This document shows, piece by piece, positions 15,259 through 23,517 of a stretch of 64,000 nucleotides of DNA. Made by a program: the position numbers and the translations under genes. The stretch lies in the NCBI RefSeq assembly GCF_001536285.1, contig NZ_FAOZ01000006.1, positions 186,001 through 250,000 of the forward strand, read 5' to 3'. The first letter of the stretch is position 1, and each line of letters starts with the position of its first letter. Origin of the DNA: Parafrankia irregularis (GTDB lineage: Bacteria > Actinomycetota > Actinomycetes > Frankiales > Frankiaceae). A model generated the notes under the pieces. That model was given only the letters and a program-made list of their open reading frames with translations, was not told the DNA's origin and did no database searches.

Positions 15259-17808
15259 ATGGGTGGCCCCGTCGGGTACCGAAAGCCACAAAGCGCGCCA
15301 AGCATGACATTCTGGTCGGTCATGCAGGACACCGGAACCGTTCGCGTCGACTTCGTCTACCACACCGGTGTCGGACGCCGGATCGCGGACGAGGCACGGC
15401 TCGCCGGCGGCTGGGACGAGCAGGGGCGGCCCGCCGCCGCGTGGTCGACGACGGCGATGGAGCGCTTCGTCGCCGAAGACGGCACCGCCGCCTTCCGCGC
15501 CTCGGTCACGCTGGACGCGAGTACCTCCTGGACCGTCGACTGGGGTGTGTGGCTGGTCCGTCCCGACGGCTCGCGGGTGTGGGGGATCCCCGCGGAGCTG
15601 GCGGACGCACAGGTCACGACGCAGGTCCGCCAGCTGCGGCTCGAGCCGCAGGACGGGCCGGTGGCCCAGGCCGAGTTCCGGCTCGCGACGCACCGGCACA
15701 ACGGAGCACGACGCCTGGTCCGCGACACCGGCGGCGAGGTCGACGCCGTCATCGGGGCCGGCATCGGGCTCGGCACCACCAGCATCAGCGCCAGCGCCGG
15801 CGCCGGCGCCGAGGCGGCTGAGCGGATCCGGTTCCGGGTCTGGGCGCCGCACGCGCGTGGCGTCGAGGTGGCCTTCGCCGGGCCGAGCGGCTACATCGCC
15901 GACGACGGCCGAGGCGAGGACGACCAGCTCACCAGGCTGCCGATGCGCGCGGTGGCTGGCGGCTGGTGGGAGGCCGCCGCCCCCGGCTTCACCGACTGGG
16001 TCGGCCGGCGCTACGCCTACCGCATCGTGCGCGACGACGGCTCGGTGGCCTGGCGGTCCGACATGTACTCGACGCGCCAGTGCGGCGCTGGTGACGTCGA
16101 CCCGTGCGGCGCCCCCTACGACGGGCCGGCCCACGAGCTGGACGGCGCCGTGAGCTGCTCGGTCATCGTCGACACCCGCGACGACGCCCGGTTCTGGGCG
16201 GACGAGTTCGACCCGACGCGGCCCGTCCCGCGCCGCGTCGAGGACCTGGTCATCTACGAGCTGCACGTGGGCTCGCTGGGGTTCGGCCGCACCGCGGCCG
16301 GTACCTTCGCCGACGCCACGGCCCTGCTGGACCACCTCGTCGACCTGGGGGTCAACGCCGTCGAGCTGATGCCCATGTTCGAGTTCAGCGGGACGAGATC
16401 CTGGGGCTACGGCAGCTCGCACCTGCTCGCCGTCAAGCAGAGCGCGGGTGGACGGGAGGGGCTGCGGGGATTCGTCCGCGCCTGTCACCGGCGCGGGCTC
16501 GCCGTGCTCATGGACGTCGTCTACAACCACTACAGCCCGAACGCCCAGCGCTGCGCCTGGCAGGTCGACAGCACGGCCGCGAGCCGGAACATCTACTACT
16601 GGTACGAGGGCGCCGAGACCGACCACCCCCACCCGGACGGTGGCTACCTCGACAACATCTCCTCCGGCTGGGCTCCGCGCTACCACGACGAGAACGTCCG
16701 CGCGCTGTTCATCGCCAGCGCGGTGGCGCTGCTCGACGACTTCCACATCGACGGGCTGCGGGTCGATCAGACCACCTCGATCCACGCCTACAACAGCCTG
16801 CACGCGGACGGGAGCCCCGTCGGCGCCGCGAACATCGCCGGGCGCAAGTTCCTGCGCGAGCTGTGCCAGACCCTGCGTGTCGTCGACCCGCAGGTGATGC
16901 TCATCGCGGAGGACCACTCGGGCTGGGCCGAGGTGACCAGACCCGCCGAGGAGGGCGGGCTCGGCTTCGACGCACGCTGGTACGTCGACTTCTACCACCA
17001 CCTGATCGGCGACAAGGGTGAGGGACCGGAGTACGCGAAGCTGCTGCACACCGCCGGTCGCGACCAGCACGGCCCGCTGGCGATGGGCCGGTTCGGTGCC
17101 GCCCTGACGGCAGCGGCGGACAACGCCGTGGTCTACACGGAAAGCCACGACGAGGCGGGCAACGCCGAGCAGACCGCGCGCAACATCCTCGTCGCCGTCG
17201 ACCACGCCCCGCTCGACGGCGAGACCGCCTGGTTCGCCCTCGCCCGGCTGCGGTGTGTCGCCGCGCTCACGCTGCTCTCCCCCGGCACGCCGATGTTCCT
17301 GATGGGCGACGAGGTGGGTGCCGACCAGGCGTTTCTCCACGACTCGTTCACCGAGGCCAAGGAGGACCTCGCCGGGCTGCGCGCGAACCGCGGCGCCGGC
17401 CAGTTCGCCTGCTACCAGGCACTCGTCGCGCTGCGGCTGGGCAGCCCGGCGCTGCGGTCGCGGTCCGTCGAGGTGGTGGCGGCCGACGACCCGGCCCGGC
17501 TGATCGTCTTCCGCCGCTGGGACGCCGGCGAGGAGTTCCTCGTGGTGGCGAGCCTGGCCAACGAGCCCGCGCCCGGCCGCACGCTGTCGCACCCGTCGCT
17601 GGCCGGCCGGCGATGGAAGCCGGTGCTGGACACCGACGCCGTGGCCTTCGGCGGCCGCGGCGCCCGGCGGGAGCGGGCACTGTCCGCACGCGGGGAGTCG
17701 CTCCGGCTCGACGTGGCGGCCGTCAGCGTCCGCGTTTACCGCAGGCGCACGACAAGTTCACACCATGGACGTCCCTGGCGGCGGTGGGCGGGCAAGCTGG
17801 GCTGGTGA
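15259..17808 (+). CDS. GH13 alpha-amylase family protein, glucan branching-enzyme-like
   Basis: Up to 849 residues. No start has a good ribosome site; ATGs at 15259, 15304 and 15322 are all possible, and MQDTGTVRVDFVYHTG at 15322 looks like the conserved N-terminus. An N-terminal starch-binding-like beta domain (to ~150) is followed by a CBM48-type module (RFRVWAPHARGVEVAF) and a GH13 barrel with DVVYNH, nucleophile GLRVD (D503), acid/base in LIAEDHS (E551) and ESHDEAG (D631), numbered from 15259. The arrangement fits 1,4-alpha-glucan branching enzymes or maltooligosyl hydrolases acting on glycogen or trehalose precursors. The stop overlaps the region just before the Nudix gene. Confidence 0.88.
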   Translation: MGGPVGYRKPQSAPSMTFWSVMQDTGTVRVDFVYHTGVGRRIADEARLAGGWDEQGRPAAAWSTTAMERFVAEDGTAAFRASVTLDASTSWTVDWGVWLVRPDGSRVWGIPAELADAQVTTQVRQLRLEPQDGPVAQAEFRLATHRHNGARRLVRDTGGEVDAVIGAGIGLGTTSISASAGAGAEAAERIRFRVWAPHARGVEVAFAGPSGYIADDGRGEDDQLTRLPMRAVAGGWWEAAAPGFTDWVGRRYAYRIVRDDGSVAWRSDMYSTRQCGAGDVDPCGAPYDGPAHELDGAVSCSVIVDTRDDARFWADEFDPTRPVPRRVEDLVIYELHVGSLGFGRTAAGTFADATALLDHLVDLGVNAVELMPMFEFSGTRSWGYGSSHLLAVKQSAGGREGLRGFVRACHRRGLAVLMDVVYNHYSPNAQRCAWQVDSTAASRNIYYWYEGAETDHPHPDGGYLDNISSGWAPRYHDENVRALFIASAVALLDDFHIDGLRVDQTTSIHAYNSLHADGSPVGAANIAGRKFLRELCQTLRVVDPQVMLIAEDHSGWAEVTRPAEEGGLGFDARWYVDFYHHLIGDKGEGPEYAKLLHTAGRDQHGPLAMGRFGAALTAAADNAVVYTESHDEAGNAEQTARNILVAVDHAPLDGETAWFALARLRCVAALTLLSPGTPMFLMGDEVGADQAFLHDSFTEAKEDLAGLRANRGAGQFACYQALVALRLGSPALRSRSVEVVAADDPARLIVFRRWDAGEEFLVVASLANEPAPGRTLSHPSLAGRRWKPVLDTDAVAFGGRGARRERALSARGESLRLDVAAVSVRVYRRRTTSSHHGRPWRRWAGKLGW

Positions 17809-17855
17809 CCACACCGCCGGCCGAAGCCGCCAGCGTCCGCGGAGGAGGCCCGTCG

Positions 17856-18314
17856 GTGATCGAACGTTTCGTGCTCTGCTCGCGTGGCTGCCAGCACTGG
17901 GGTGCGCTCGGCGCCGCCGGTGTGCTGCTGCGGGCAGCCGCCGACCCGGATCCGAGGTATCTGCTCGTCCTGCGCCATCCCCGGTCGCATCAGGGCGGCA
18001 CCTGGGCGCTTCCCGGCGGAGCGCTTCTGCCCGGCGAGTCCGCCCTGGCCGGGGCGTTGCGGGAGGCCGAGGAGGAGCTCGGCCCGCTGCCGGCGCACAT
18101 CCCCCGTGCACACCCGCCCGCCCGCGCATACGTCGACGACCACGGGCAGTGGTCATACACGACGCTGGTGCTGGATATCGGCACGATGTTCGAACCCTCC
18201 GCCGCCAACTGGGAAACCGCGGACTGGACCTGGGTCTCGGCCCGCCACGCGCTGACGATGCCACTGCTGCCCGCGCTGCGCGCGGCCTGGCCGGCCCTGA
18301 CCGACGCGGTCTGA
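17856..18314 (+). CDS. Nudix hydrolase
   Basis: 152 residues from a GTG at 17856, chosen because GGAGGAGG ends seven bases before it. A full Nudix box is visible: [22 protein letters not shown], with both Glu pairs that hold the metal. It begins GAAGVLLRA and has TWALPGG immediately before the box. Nudix enzymes cleave nucleoside diphosphates linked to another group, such as oxidised dNTPs, ADP-ribose or NADH; the substrate is not predictable here. Close downstream of the GH13 gene, possibly co-transcribed. Confidence 0.9.
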   Translation: MIERFVLCSRGCQHWGALGAAGVLLRAAADPDPRYLLVLRHPRSHQGGTWALPGGALLPGESALAGALREAEEELGPLPAHIPRAHPPARAYVDDHGQWSYTTLVLDIGTMFEPSAANWETADWTWVSARHALTMPLLPALRAAWPALTDAV

Positions 18315-18341
18315 CACCGAGCCTGCGACGGCCGGGCGGCT

Positions 18342-18417
18342 CGGCTCGGCGCGTCGGCTCGGCGCGTCGGCTCGGCGCGTCGGCTCGGCGCGTCGGCTCG
18401 GCGCGTCGGCTCGGCGC
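18342..18417. repeat. Tandem repeat, 13-bp unit, about 5.8 copies
   Basis: Unit CGGCTCGGCGCGT repeated without change from 18342 to 18406, then a partial unit. It lies between the Nudix stop and the Ddn-like gene. Probably a slippage-prone minisatellite; copy number may vary between strains. Confidence 0.9.
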
Positions 18418-18501
18418 CGCGTCCCCGGGCACCCGACACACCGCGGGCCCGCGCGGCGCCGGATGGGAAGGAGCCGCTCACCGGCGGTGTTGACTCACAG
18501 C

Positions 18502-18945
18502 ATGCCGTTGACTGGTGAATACGAGCCAAGCCCCGCCGAATGGGTACGCAAGCAGGTCGAGGAGTACGAAAGCTCCGGCGGAACACGCGGCACCGAGCTG
18601 CGCGGCGTACCGGTGATCATTCTGACGACCCTGGGCGTGAAGTCGGGCAAGATACGCAAGAGCCCGCTGATGCGGGTCGAGCACGAGGGCCACTACGCGG
18701 CGGTCGCCTCCCTCGGTGGCGCGCCGAACCACCCGGTGTGGTTCCACAACATCGTCGCCCATCCGCAGGTGGAGCTGCAGGACGGGCCGATCCGCCAGGA
18801 CATGGTCGCCCGTGAGGTCACCGGGGCGGAAAAGGCACTCTGGTGGGAACGCGCGGTCGCGGCCTGGCCGGACTACGCGGATTACCAGAAGAAGACCGAA
18901 CGCGAGATTCCGGTGTTCGTCCTGGATCCCGTCCAAACCGGGTGA
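18502..18945 (+). CDS. Ddn-like deazaflavin (F420)-dependent nitroreductase family protein
   Basis: 147 residues from the ATG at 18502. Typical longer DUF385/Ddn form: N-terminal [18 protein letters not shown], then [20 protein letters not shown] (F420-binding loop), [19 protein letters not shown] and [18 protein letters not shown]. Nearly all landmark motifs of the M. tuberculosis Ddn group are present. Likely reduces quinone-like or nitro substrates with F420H2, helping redox balance. Preceded by the 13-bp tandem repeat, which may carry or disturb its promoter. Confidence 0.9.
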   Translation: MPLTGEYEPSPAEWVRKQVEEYESSGGTRGTELRGVPVIILTTLGVKSGKIRKSPLMRVEHEGHYAAVASLGGAPNHPVWFHNIVAHPQVELQDGPIRQDMVAREVTGAEKALWWERAVAAWPDYADYQKKTEREIPVFVLDPVQTG

Positions 18946-19130
18946 CCAAACAGGACGGGTAGCCGGAAAGCGACAGGACGCCTAACCGGCACCATTTCTT
19001 GCCACCCCGCTCCGTTACCACAGAATTCCTTGGCTGGACCGCCGGCGGAGGCGATCTGGAGTAGCGTTCACGTCGCCTTGCCGAACCATTCGGCGAAGGA
19101 TTGATGAAACACGAGAGGGGATCAGCGAGA

Positions 19131-19430
19131 ATGGACCAGCAGCAGCGTCAGCAGGTCGAGCAGCAGCTGCGTCGGAACTGGAGCCAGATCCGCTACCGGA
19201 TCCTGGACCAGTTCGGCCAGGTCAGCACCGCCGACCTTGACGCCGCCACCAGCGTCAACGACCTCGTTGCGCGGATCGCGGACAAGACCCACCACAGCGA
19301 GCGGTACGTCCAGAACCGCCTGCAGGAGCTCGCCGGTGTCGGCGCCGGCCAGAACCTCTCCGGTGGTGACCGCCTCGGCGCCAACATCGGCCAGGTCGGC
19401 CAGCAGGGTCAGCCGTTCGGCGCTCAGTAG
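19131..19430 (+). CDS. CsbD-like small stress protein
   Basis: 99 residues from the ATG at 19131 (GAGAGGGG upstream); an ATG at 19104 would add nine residues. The pattern LRRNWSQIRYRILDQFGQVSTADLD followed by DLVARIADKTHHSERYVQNRLQEL resembles the CsbD/YjbJ family, where NWKQIKG...Q.GKLTDDDL...G...L.GKIQ..YG..... is typical. These are small soluble helical proteins induced in general stress. The Gln-rich ends flank the family core. A short imperfect inverted repeat (19074-19099) precedes it. Moderately confident, because the match is by pattern only. Confidence 0.6.
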   Translation: MDQQQRQQVEQQLRRNWSQIRYRILDQFGQVSTADLDAATSVNDLVARIADKTHHSERYVQNRLQELAGVGAGQNLSGGDRLGANIGQVGQQGQPFGAQ

Positions 19431-19605
19431 TCCGACTGCCGGCCGGCAGCCTGCACTCCGGCTGCCGGCCGGCAGTTCACTGAACCTTCTCCACCGTCGA
19501 ACCGGACTTCACGGCATCACTGGCCGCGAACCGTGAGATGGAAGGTTCACAGTTCGGCTCCAGGTCCGGCTCGCCGTCAGGCGGTCCGCCGGACAGATCG
19601 ATCCG

Positions 19606-19650
19606 CTACTTGGTGCGTGTGTCAACACATGGTTCACACGCGCCAAGTAG
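19606..19650 (-). terminator. 16-bp hairpin overlapping a stop codon
   Basis: CTACTTGGTGCGTGTG (19606-19621) and CACACGCGCCAAGTAG (19635-19650) pair with one G-T wobble around a 13-base loop. The outermost bases contain the TAG stop of the small minus-strand frame. Likely a terminator for that frame, and possibly also for the CsbD-like gene. Confidence 0.5.
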
Positions 19651-19794
19651 TGCTCGAATCTCCAGAAGGCCGTCGATCAGCTCGAGTGTCGCTGCGTCAC
19701 GCGGGAGCCGTCGCAGCTCATCGAGCATCGCGTCGGTCTCCTCCACGGTCGGGACGCCGTCAATCGACGCCGCCAGCTCAACAATCGCGGCCAT
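19606..19794 (-). CDS. Small hypothetical protein
   Basis: 62 residues from the ATG at 19794; an ATG at 19875 is also open. Mostly helical, acidic (IVELAASIDGVPTVEETDAMLDELRRL...), with two Cys near the end. I do not recognise the family. Support is the reasonable start (GGTGGGATC upstream), a coiled helical composition and a hairpin exactly at the stop. Could be a remnant of a larger gene. Confidence 0.35.
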   Translation of the reverse strand: MAAIVELAASIDGVPTVEETDAMLDELRRLPRDAATLELIDGLLEIRALLGACEPCVDTRTK

Positions 19795-20306
19795 GATCCC
19801 ACCATCTTCCGGATCCGTAGCGCGTACCGCGCGTCCGAATAACCCTGGTCGGCATGATGCCAGATGGGTGCTCATCGGGCATTACGCAGGTGTCAGGTCC
19901 GTTCGGCAGCCAGCGAGACGATCCCCCAATCCCGATCTCCGCGAACAGGCCACCATGCACGCGACGTCCACGGCCAGGTCGTACGAGCGAGGAGCCAACC
20001 GCTTTCCGTGGCCTTTCTGTTACGTGTCGACCGGAAGCCCACGTGCTCGTATCGGTGTAGTTACCCGCTCAGCACGTCATCAAGCTCACACCGAGAAATG
20101 CCTCGGCCCCGGTGGAGGCCCGCGGCGAGAAAGGCGCGGCCGGGCGTCGGCCGGACCGGGGTGACGAGCGCGGCCCGCGTGAGAGAACCAGCTCCCGGCC
20201 CGGTGGCCGGACCCGTCCGCCCGGCCGCGGGAGGGTCCGGGGAACATCGGTCCCGCACAGATCGTCGTTCAGACGACGAAACGTCTCTACGAAGCGGGGT
20301 CCACCG

Positions 20307-21209
20307 ATGCCGTACTTCGACCTGGGGGTCGAGACGAGGCTGTTCTTCACCGACGACCCCGCCCAGGACGCTGACGACCCGGCGGCCGAACCGCTGCTCC
20401 TGATCCACGGCTGGTGCTGCGACTCGCACGACTGGAACGCCCAGATCCCCGACTTCCTCAGCCACCACCGGGTGATCTCCTTCGACCTGCGCGGGCACGG
20501 CCGCTCCACCGGTTCCAAGGGCCTGCGCCCGAGGGTGCTCGCCGCGGACGTCGCCGCGCTGCTGCGCCAGCTCGGCATCACCGGGAGCGCCAGAGGCTCT
20601 GGGGGCACTGGGAATGCCGGGAGCGCTGGGGGCCGGGTGGTGGCGGTCGGGCACTCGCTGGGTGCCATGGTGGCCAGCGCGCTGGCCGTCGAGAACCCCG
20701 AGCTCGTCCGCGGCGTGGTCGCCGTCGAGCCGGCGTACGGCCTCACCGAGGCAGAGGTCGAGCGGACCGCGCGGACGTTGGGTGACCTGGGCGCGCCGGG
20801 CACCCAGCAGCGGTTGTTGCGGTACCTGGCCGCGCTCGCCGGCCCCGAGGCGCCCCGGCCGCTGACGACCTGGCACCGGCGCCGGGCGATGGGGGTGCCG
20901 CTCGACGTCGCCCAGGCGGCGCTGGCCGGGATGTGGCTGGCCGAGGACCAGTTCGGCAGCCGGGAGCGCAGCACCGCCTACCTGCGCGGGCGGTCCTGCC
21001 CGGTGCTGGCGGTCTACTCCGAGCGGCAGGGCGACCGGGCGGACTGGGAGCGCGGCCTCGCCACCGGCCCCTGCGACGAGGTGCATCAGCTGCCCGGCGG
21101 CCACTGGCTCCACCAGGAGCATCCCGACCTGTTCAACTCGCTCGTCCTCGGCTGGATCGACCGGCTGCCCGCCACCGATCGCTCGTCCCGCACCCGGGCC
21201 CGGTGTTAG
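20307..21209 (+). CDS. Alpha/beta-hydrolase fold protein
   Basis: 300 residues from the ATG at 20307. Seen: oxyanion motif LLIHGWCCDSHDW, FDLRGHGRS, nucleophile elbow GHSLGA, and the catalytic His in LPGGHWLHQEHP; the acid is probably in VLAVYSERQGDRADW. A Gly/Ser/Ala low-complexity insert (near residues 92-110) is encoded by a short repeat. The family includes esterases, C-C hydrolases and haloperoxidases; the substrate cannot be fixed. Only 11 bases separate it from the DUF427-TesB gene, so an operon is likely. Confidence 0.88.
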   Translation: MPYFDLGVETRLFFTDDPAQDADDPAAEPLLLIHGWCCDSHDWNAQIPDFLSHHRVISFDLRGHGRSTGSKGLRPRVLAADVAALLRQLGITGSARGSGGTGNAGSAGGRVVAVGHSLGAMVASALAVENPELVRGVVAVEPAYGLTEAEVERTARTLGDLGAPGTQQRLLRYLAALAGPEAPRPLTTWHRRRAMGVPLDVAQAALAGMWLAEDQFGSRERSTAYLRGRSCPVLAVYSERQGDRADWERGLATGPCDEVHQLPGGHWLHQEHPDLFNSLVLGWIDRLPATDRSSRTRARC

Positions 21210-21220
21210 CTTCACTTGGC

Positions 21221-22543
21221 GTGGAGCCTGTGACGTCCGAAGTGTCGGCGGAGAGTCCCGCGTTATCGCACCAGCCGTGCGGCTACCTGGCTCGGGCCTG
21301 GTGGGGCGACGTGCTGGTGGCCGAGTCCCGGGCCGCCGTCCGGGTGCGGGAGGCAACCGAAGATCCCGTTCTCTACTTTCCCCCCGCCGACGTGCGCATC
21401 GAGGCCCTGCACAGCGAGGGCCGCGCCATCACCTGCCCGGTCAAGGGCCAGGCACGGCTGTGGACGCTCGAAGGCAAGGTGCAGGCCGGCTCCCGGGACT
21501 GGCATGACCCCGGCGGCGTGATCTCCGTCGACGGGCGCGACGCCGTCTGGGCCTTCTCCCAGCCCGCTCCCGGGCTGGAATGGCTGACCGATCTGGTCGC
21601 TTTCGACCACGACCGGGTGCGGGTCGAGGTGGTCGACGCCGGCCCGGGTTCGGACGAACGCGACACCACGATCAAGCGGTTCCCCACCTGGGGTGACGCC
21701 GCGGACCTGATCGACATCATGAACGTGCGCCCGGCCGGGGACCGCCGGTACGTCAGCACCACGCTGGCGGGCGCGCGGCGGCCGGTCGTCGAGGCCAGCC
21801 AGATGCTCGGGCAGGCGATCGTGGCGGCGGGCCGCCACGCGCCCGAGCGCAGGGTCGTCTCGGCGCACATGGTGTTCTACCGGGCGGCGGACGCCCGGGA
21901 GCCGCTGGAGTTCGAGATCGACGAGCTCAGCGCCGGCCGCAGCTTCTCGACGCTGGCCGTACACGTCTCGCAGGGTGGGCGCCGCCGCGCGAGCGGCACG
22001 CTGCTGCTCGACGTCACCGCCCCGGACGTCGTCCGCCACCAGGCCGCCACCGAGCCGTGCGCGGGCCCCCACGACAGCGAGCCGTACGACATGTCCGTCA
22101 CCGGGCGGGACATCCGGATGGTCGACGCGGCGTACACCGACGACCCCGACGCACCGGTCGGCCCGCCGGTCATCGACACCTGGGTCCGGTTCCGGGACGT
22201 CCCGGCGGACCCGCCGCTGCACGCCGGGCTGCTCACCCAGTTCACCGGCCACATCTCGATCGCGGCCGCGCTGCGTCCGCACGCCGGGGTCGGGCAGAGC
22301 CAGGCCCACCGCACGCTGTCGACGGGGATCAACGCGATCGGCATCTCCTTCCACGCCGCGGTGCGCGCGGACGAGTGGATGCGTTATCACCACCTGTCCA
22401 CGTTCGCCGGCGACGGGATGACCCACTCGGAATGCCGGGTGCACGACGAGGCGGGCGCGCTCGTCGCGTCGTTCACCGTGGACGCCATGCTGCGCCCCTT
22501 CGCCCAGAAGGCCCACGCGGCGGACGACCGGCTCGCACTGTGA
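21221..22543 (+). CDS. DUF427 domain fused to TesB-type acyl-CoA thioesterase
   Basis: 440 residues from a GTG at 21221 (a second GTG at 21230 is possible). N-terminal ~130 residues match DUF427: ARAWWGDVLVAES, VLYFPPADVR, TCPVKGQARLWTLEG. The C-terminal ~280 residues are a double hot-dog acyl-CoA thioesterase II: FPTWGDAADLIDIMNVRP, VEASQMLGQAIVAAG, FYRAADAREPLEFEIDELSAGRSFSTLAV and a second half with LSTGINAIGISFHAAVRADEWMRYHH. Thioesterase II hydrolyses acyl-CoA to fatty acid plus CoA. The fusion of these two domains is uncommon; the DUF427 part has no proven function. Confidence 0.85.
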   Translation: MEPVTSEVSAESPALSHQPCGYLARAWWGDVLVAESRAAVRVREATEDPVLYFPPADVRIEALHSEGRAITCPVKGQARLWTLEGKVQAGSRDWHDPGGVISVDGRDAVWAFSQPAPGLEWLTDLVAFDHDRVRVEVVDAGPGSDERDTTIKRFPTWGDAADLIDIMNVRPAGDRRYVSTTLAGARRPVVEASQMLGQAIVAAGRHAPERRVVSAHMVFYRAADAREPLEFEIDELSAGRSFSTLAVHVSQGGRRRASGTLLLDVTAPDVVRHQAATEPCAGPHDSEPYDMSVTGRDIRMVDAAYTDDPDAPVGPPVIDTWVRFRDVPADPPLHAGLLTQFTGHISIAAALRPHAGVGQSQAHRTLSTGINAIGISFHAAVRADEWMRYHHLSTFAGDGMTHSECRVHDEAGALVASFTVDAMLRPFAQKAHAADDRLAL

Positions 22544-22570
22544 GCCTGCCGGCGGGGCGGGCGGGGCGGG

Positions 22571-23416
22571 CTACCGGCCGGCCTGTTCGGGCGTGGTGAC
22601 CGAGGGCAGGTCCTGGTAGCGCGCGGCCCGCTTGTCAAACCTGGCCTGGACGGACTCCGCCACCTCGCCGGGCTGGAAGGCACCGCCCTGCCAGGTGGCG
22701 GTGTAGGCCAGCCCGTCCGCGACGGTGTGGTCCCGTGCGTGCAGCAGCAGCTCCTTGCTGCCCCACACCGCGACCGGGCTGTTCGCGACGATCTCCGCGG
22801 CGATCTCGCCGACGCCGCGGAGCATCGCGTCCCGGTCCGGGAACACCTGGTTCACCAGACCGGCGGCGAGGGCCTGATCGGCGGGCAGCCGGCGCCCGGT
22901 GTAGACGAGCTCCCGGGCGAGGCCGTCCGGGATGACCCGTGGCAGGCGCTGCAGCGTCCCGAGATCCGCCGGAATTCCGATCTTGGTCTCCTGGACCGTG
23001 AAGAAGGCGTCCGCGGTGGCGTACCTCATGTCGCAGGCGGTGATCAGGTCGACGCCACCGCCGATGCACCCGCCCTGTACCGCGGCCAGCACGGGGACCC
23101 GCAGCCGTTCCAGGGCCGTCAGGGCTTCCTGCATCCGCAGGATCAGCGACCGGCGGGCGAGGTTGGCCCGGGCCGGCTCACCGTCGGCGAAGAGCTCGGC
23201 GCTGCCGAAGGCGGCCAGGTCCAGACCCGCGGTGAAATGCCGGCCGGTGGACGCCACGACGAGCGCGCGGACGGCGCCGTCCGCACCGAGCCGGGCCAGC
23301 GCCTGCGGGAACTCGTACCAGAACTCCGGCTGGAACGTGTTGAGCTCGTCCGGCCGGGAGAGCACCAGCCAGGCGACCTGGTCGACGATGTCGATCTCGA
23401 AGTTTCGGCTACCCAC
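22571..23416 (-). CDS. Enoyl-CoA hydratase/isomerase, dienoyl-CoA isomerase-like
   Basis: 281 residues from a GTG at 23416. The crotonase-fold oxyanion segments are TAGLDLAAFGSAEL and GGCIGGGVDLITACDMRYA. The stretch FFTVQETKIGIPADLGTLQRLPRVI is the signature of delta(3,5)-delta(2,4)-dienoyl-CoA isomerase (ECH1), with the Glu and Asp that carry out proton transfer in that enzyme. Such enzymes move double bonds when odd-position unsaturated fatty acids are degraded. It is last in a minus-strand run after the LLM oxidoreductase and DUF2889 genes. Confidence 0.85.
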   Translation of the reverse strand: MGSRNFEIDIVDQVAWLVLSRPDELNTFQPEFWYEFPQALARLGADGAVRALVVASTGRHFTAGLDLAAFGSAELFADGEPARANLARRSLILRMQEALTALERLRVPVLAAVQGGCIGGGVDLITACDMRYATADAFFTVQETKIGIPADLGTLQRLPRVIPDGLARELVYTGRRLPADQALAAGLVNQVFPDRDAMLRGVGEIAAEIVANSPVAVWGSKELLLHARDHTVADGLAYTATWQGGAFQPGEVAESVQARFDKRAARYQDLPSVTTPEQAGR

Positions 23417-23517
23417 GGCTGACTCCCTGACTCCCCGCAAAGGCACGGACGGCGAACGTTTCACACTCTCCCGGTGGCGGCCCAGGGCTCCTCCCGGTGG
23501 CGGCCCCGGGCTCCCGG

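Larger units (their letters stand above)
19431..20306. other. Gene-poor, lower-GC region
   Basis: 876 bases with noticeably more A+T than the surroundings, particularly 19600-20100. The only supportable elements are a 16-bp hairpin (19606-19650) and a small possible gene on the minus strand ending in it. Several short frames exist on the plus strand but lack start signals and family resemblance. It may be a decayed or recently gained segment. Confidence 0.5.

Noticed and set aside
14944..17592. An 882-residue open frame opposite the GH13 gene
   Set aside because: Long antisense frames are normal in ~72% GC DNA. It has Arg/Gly/Val-rich composition and no domain, while the plus-strand frame has the complete GH13 motif set.
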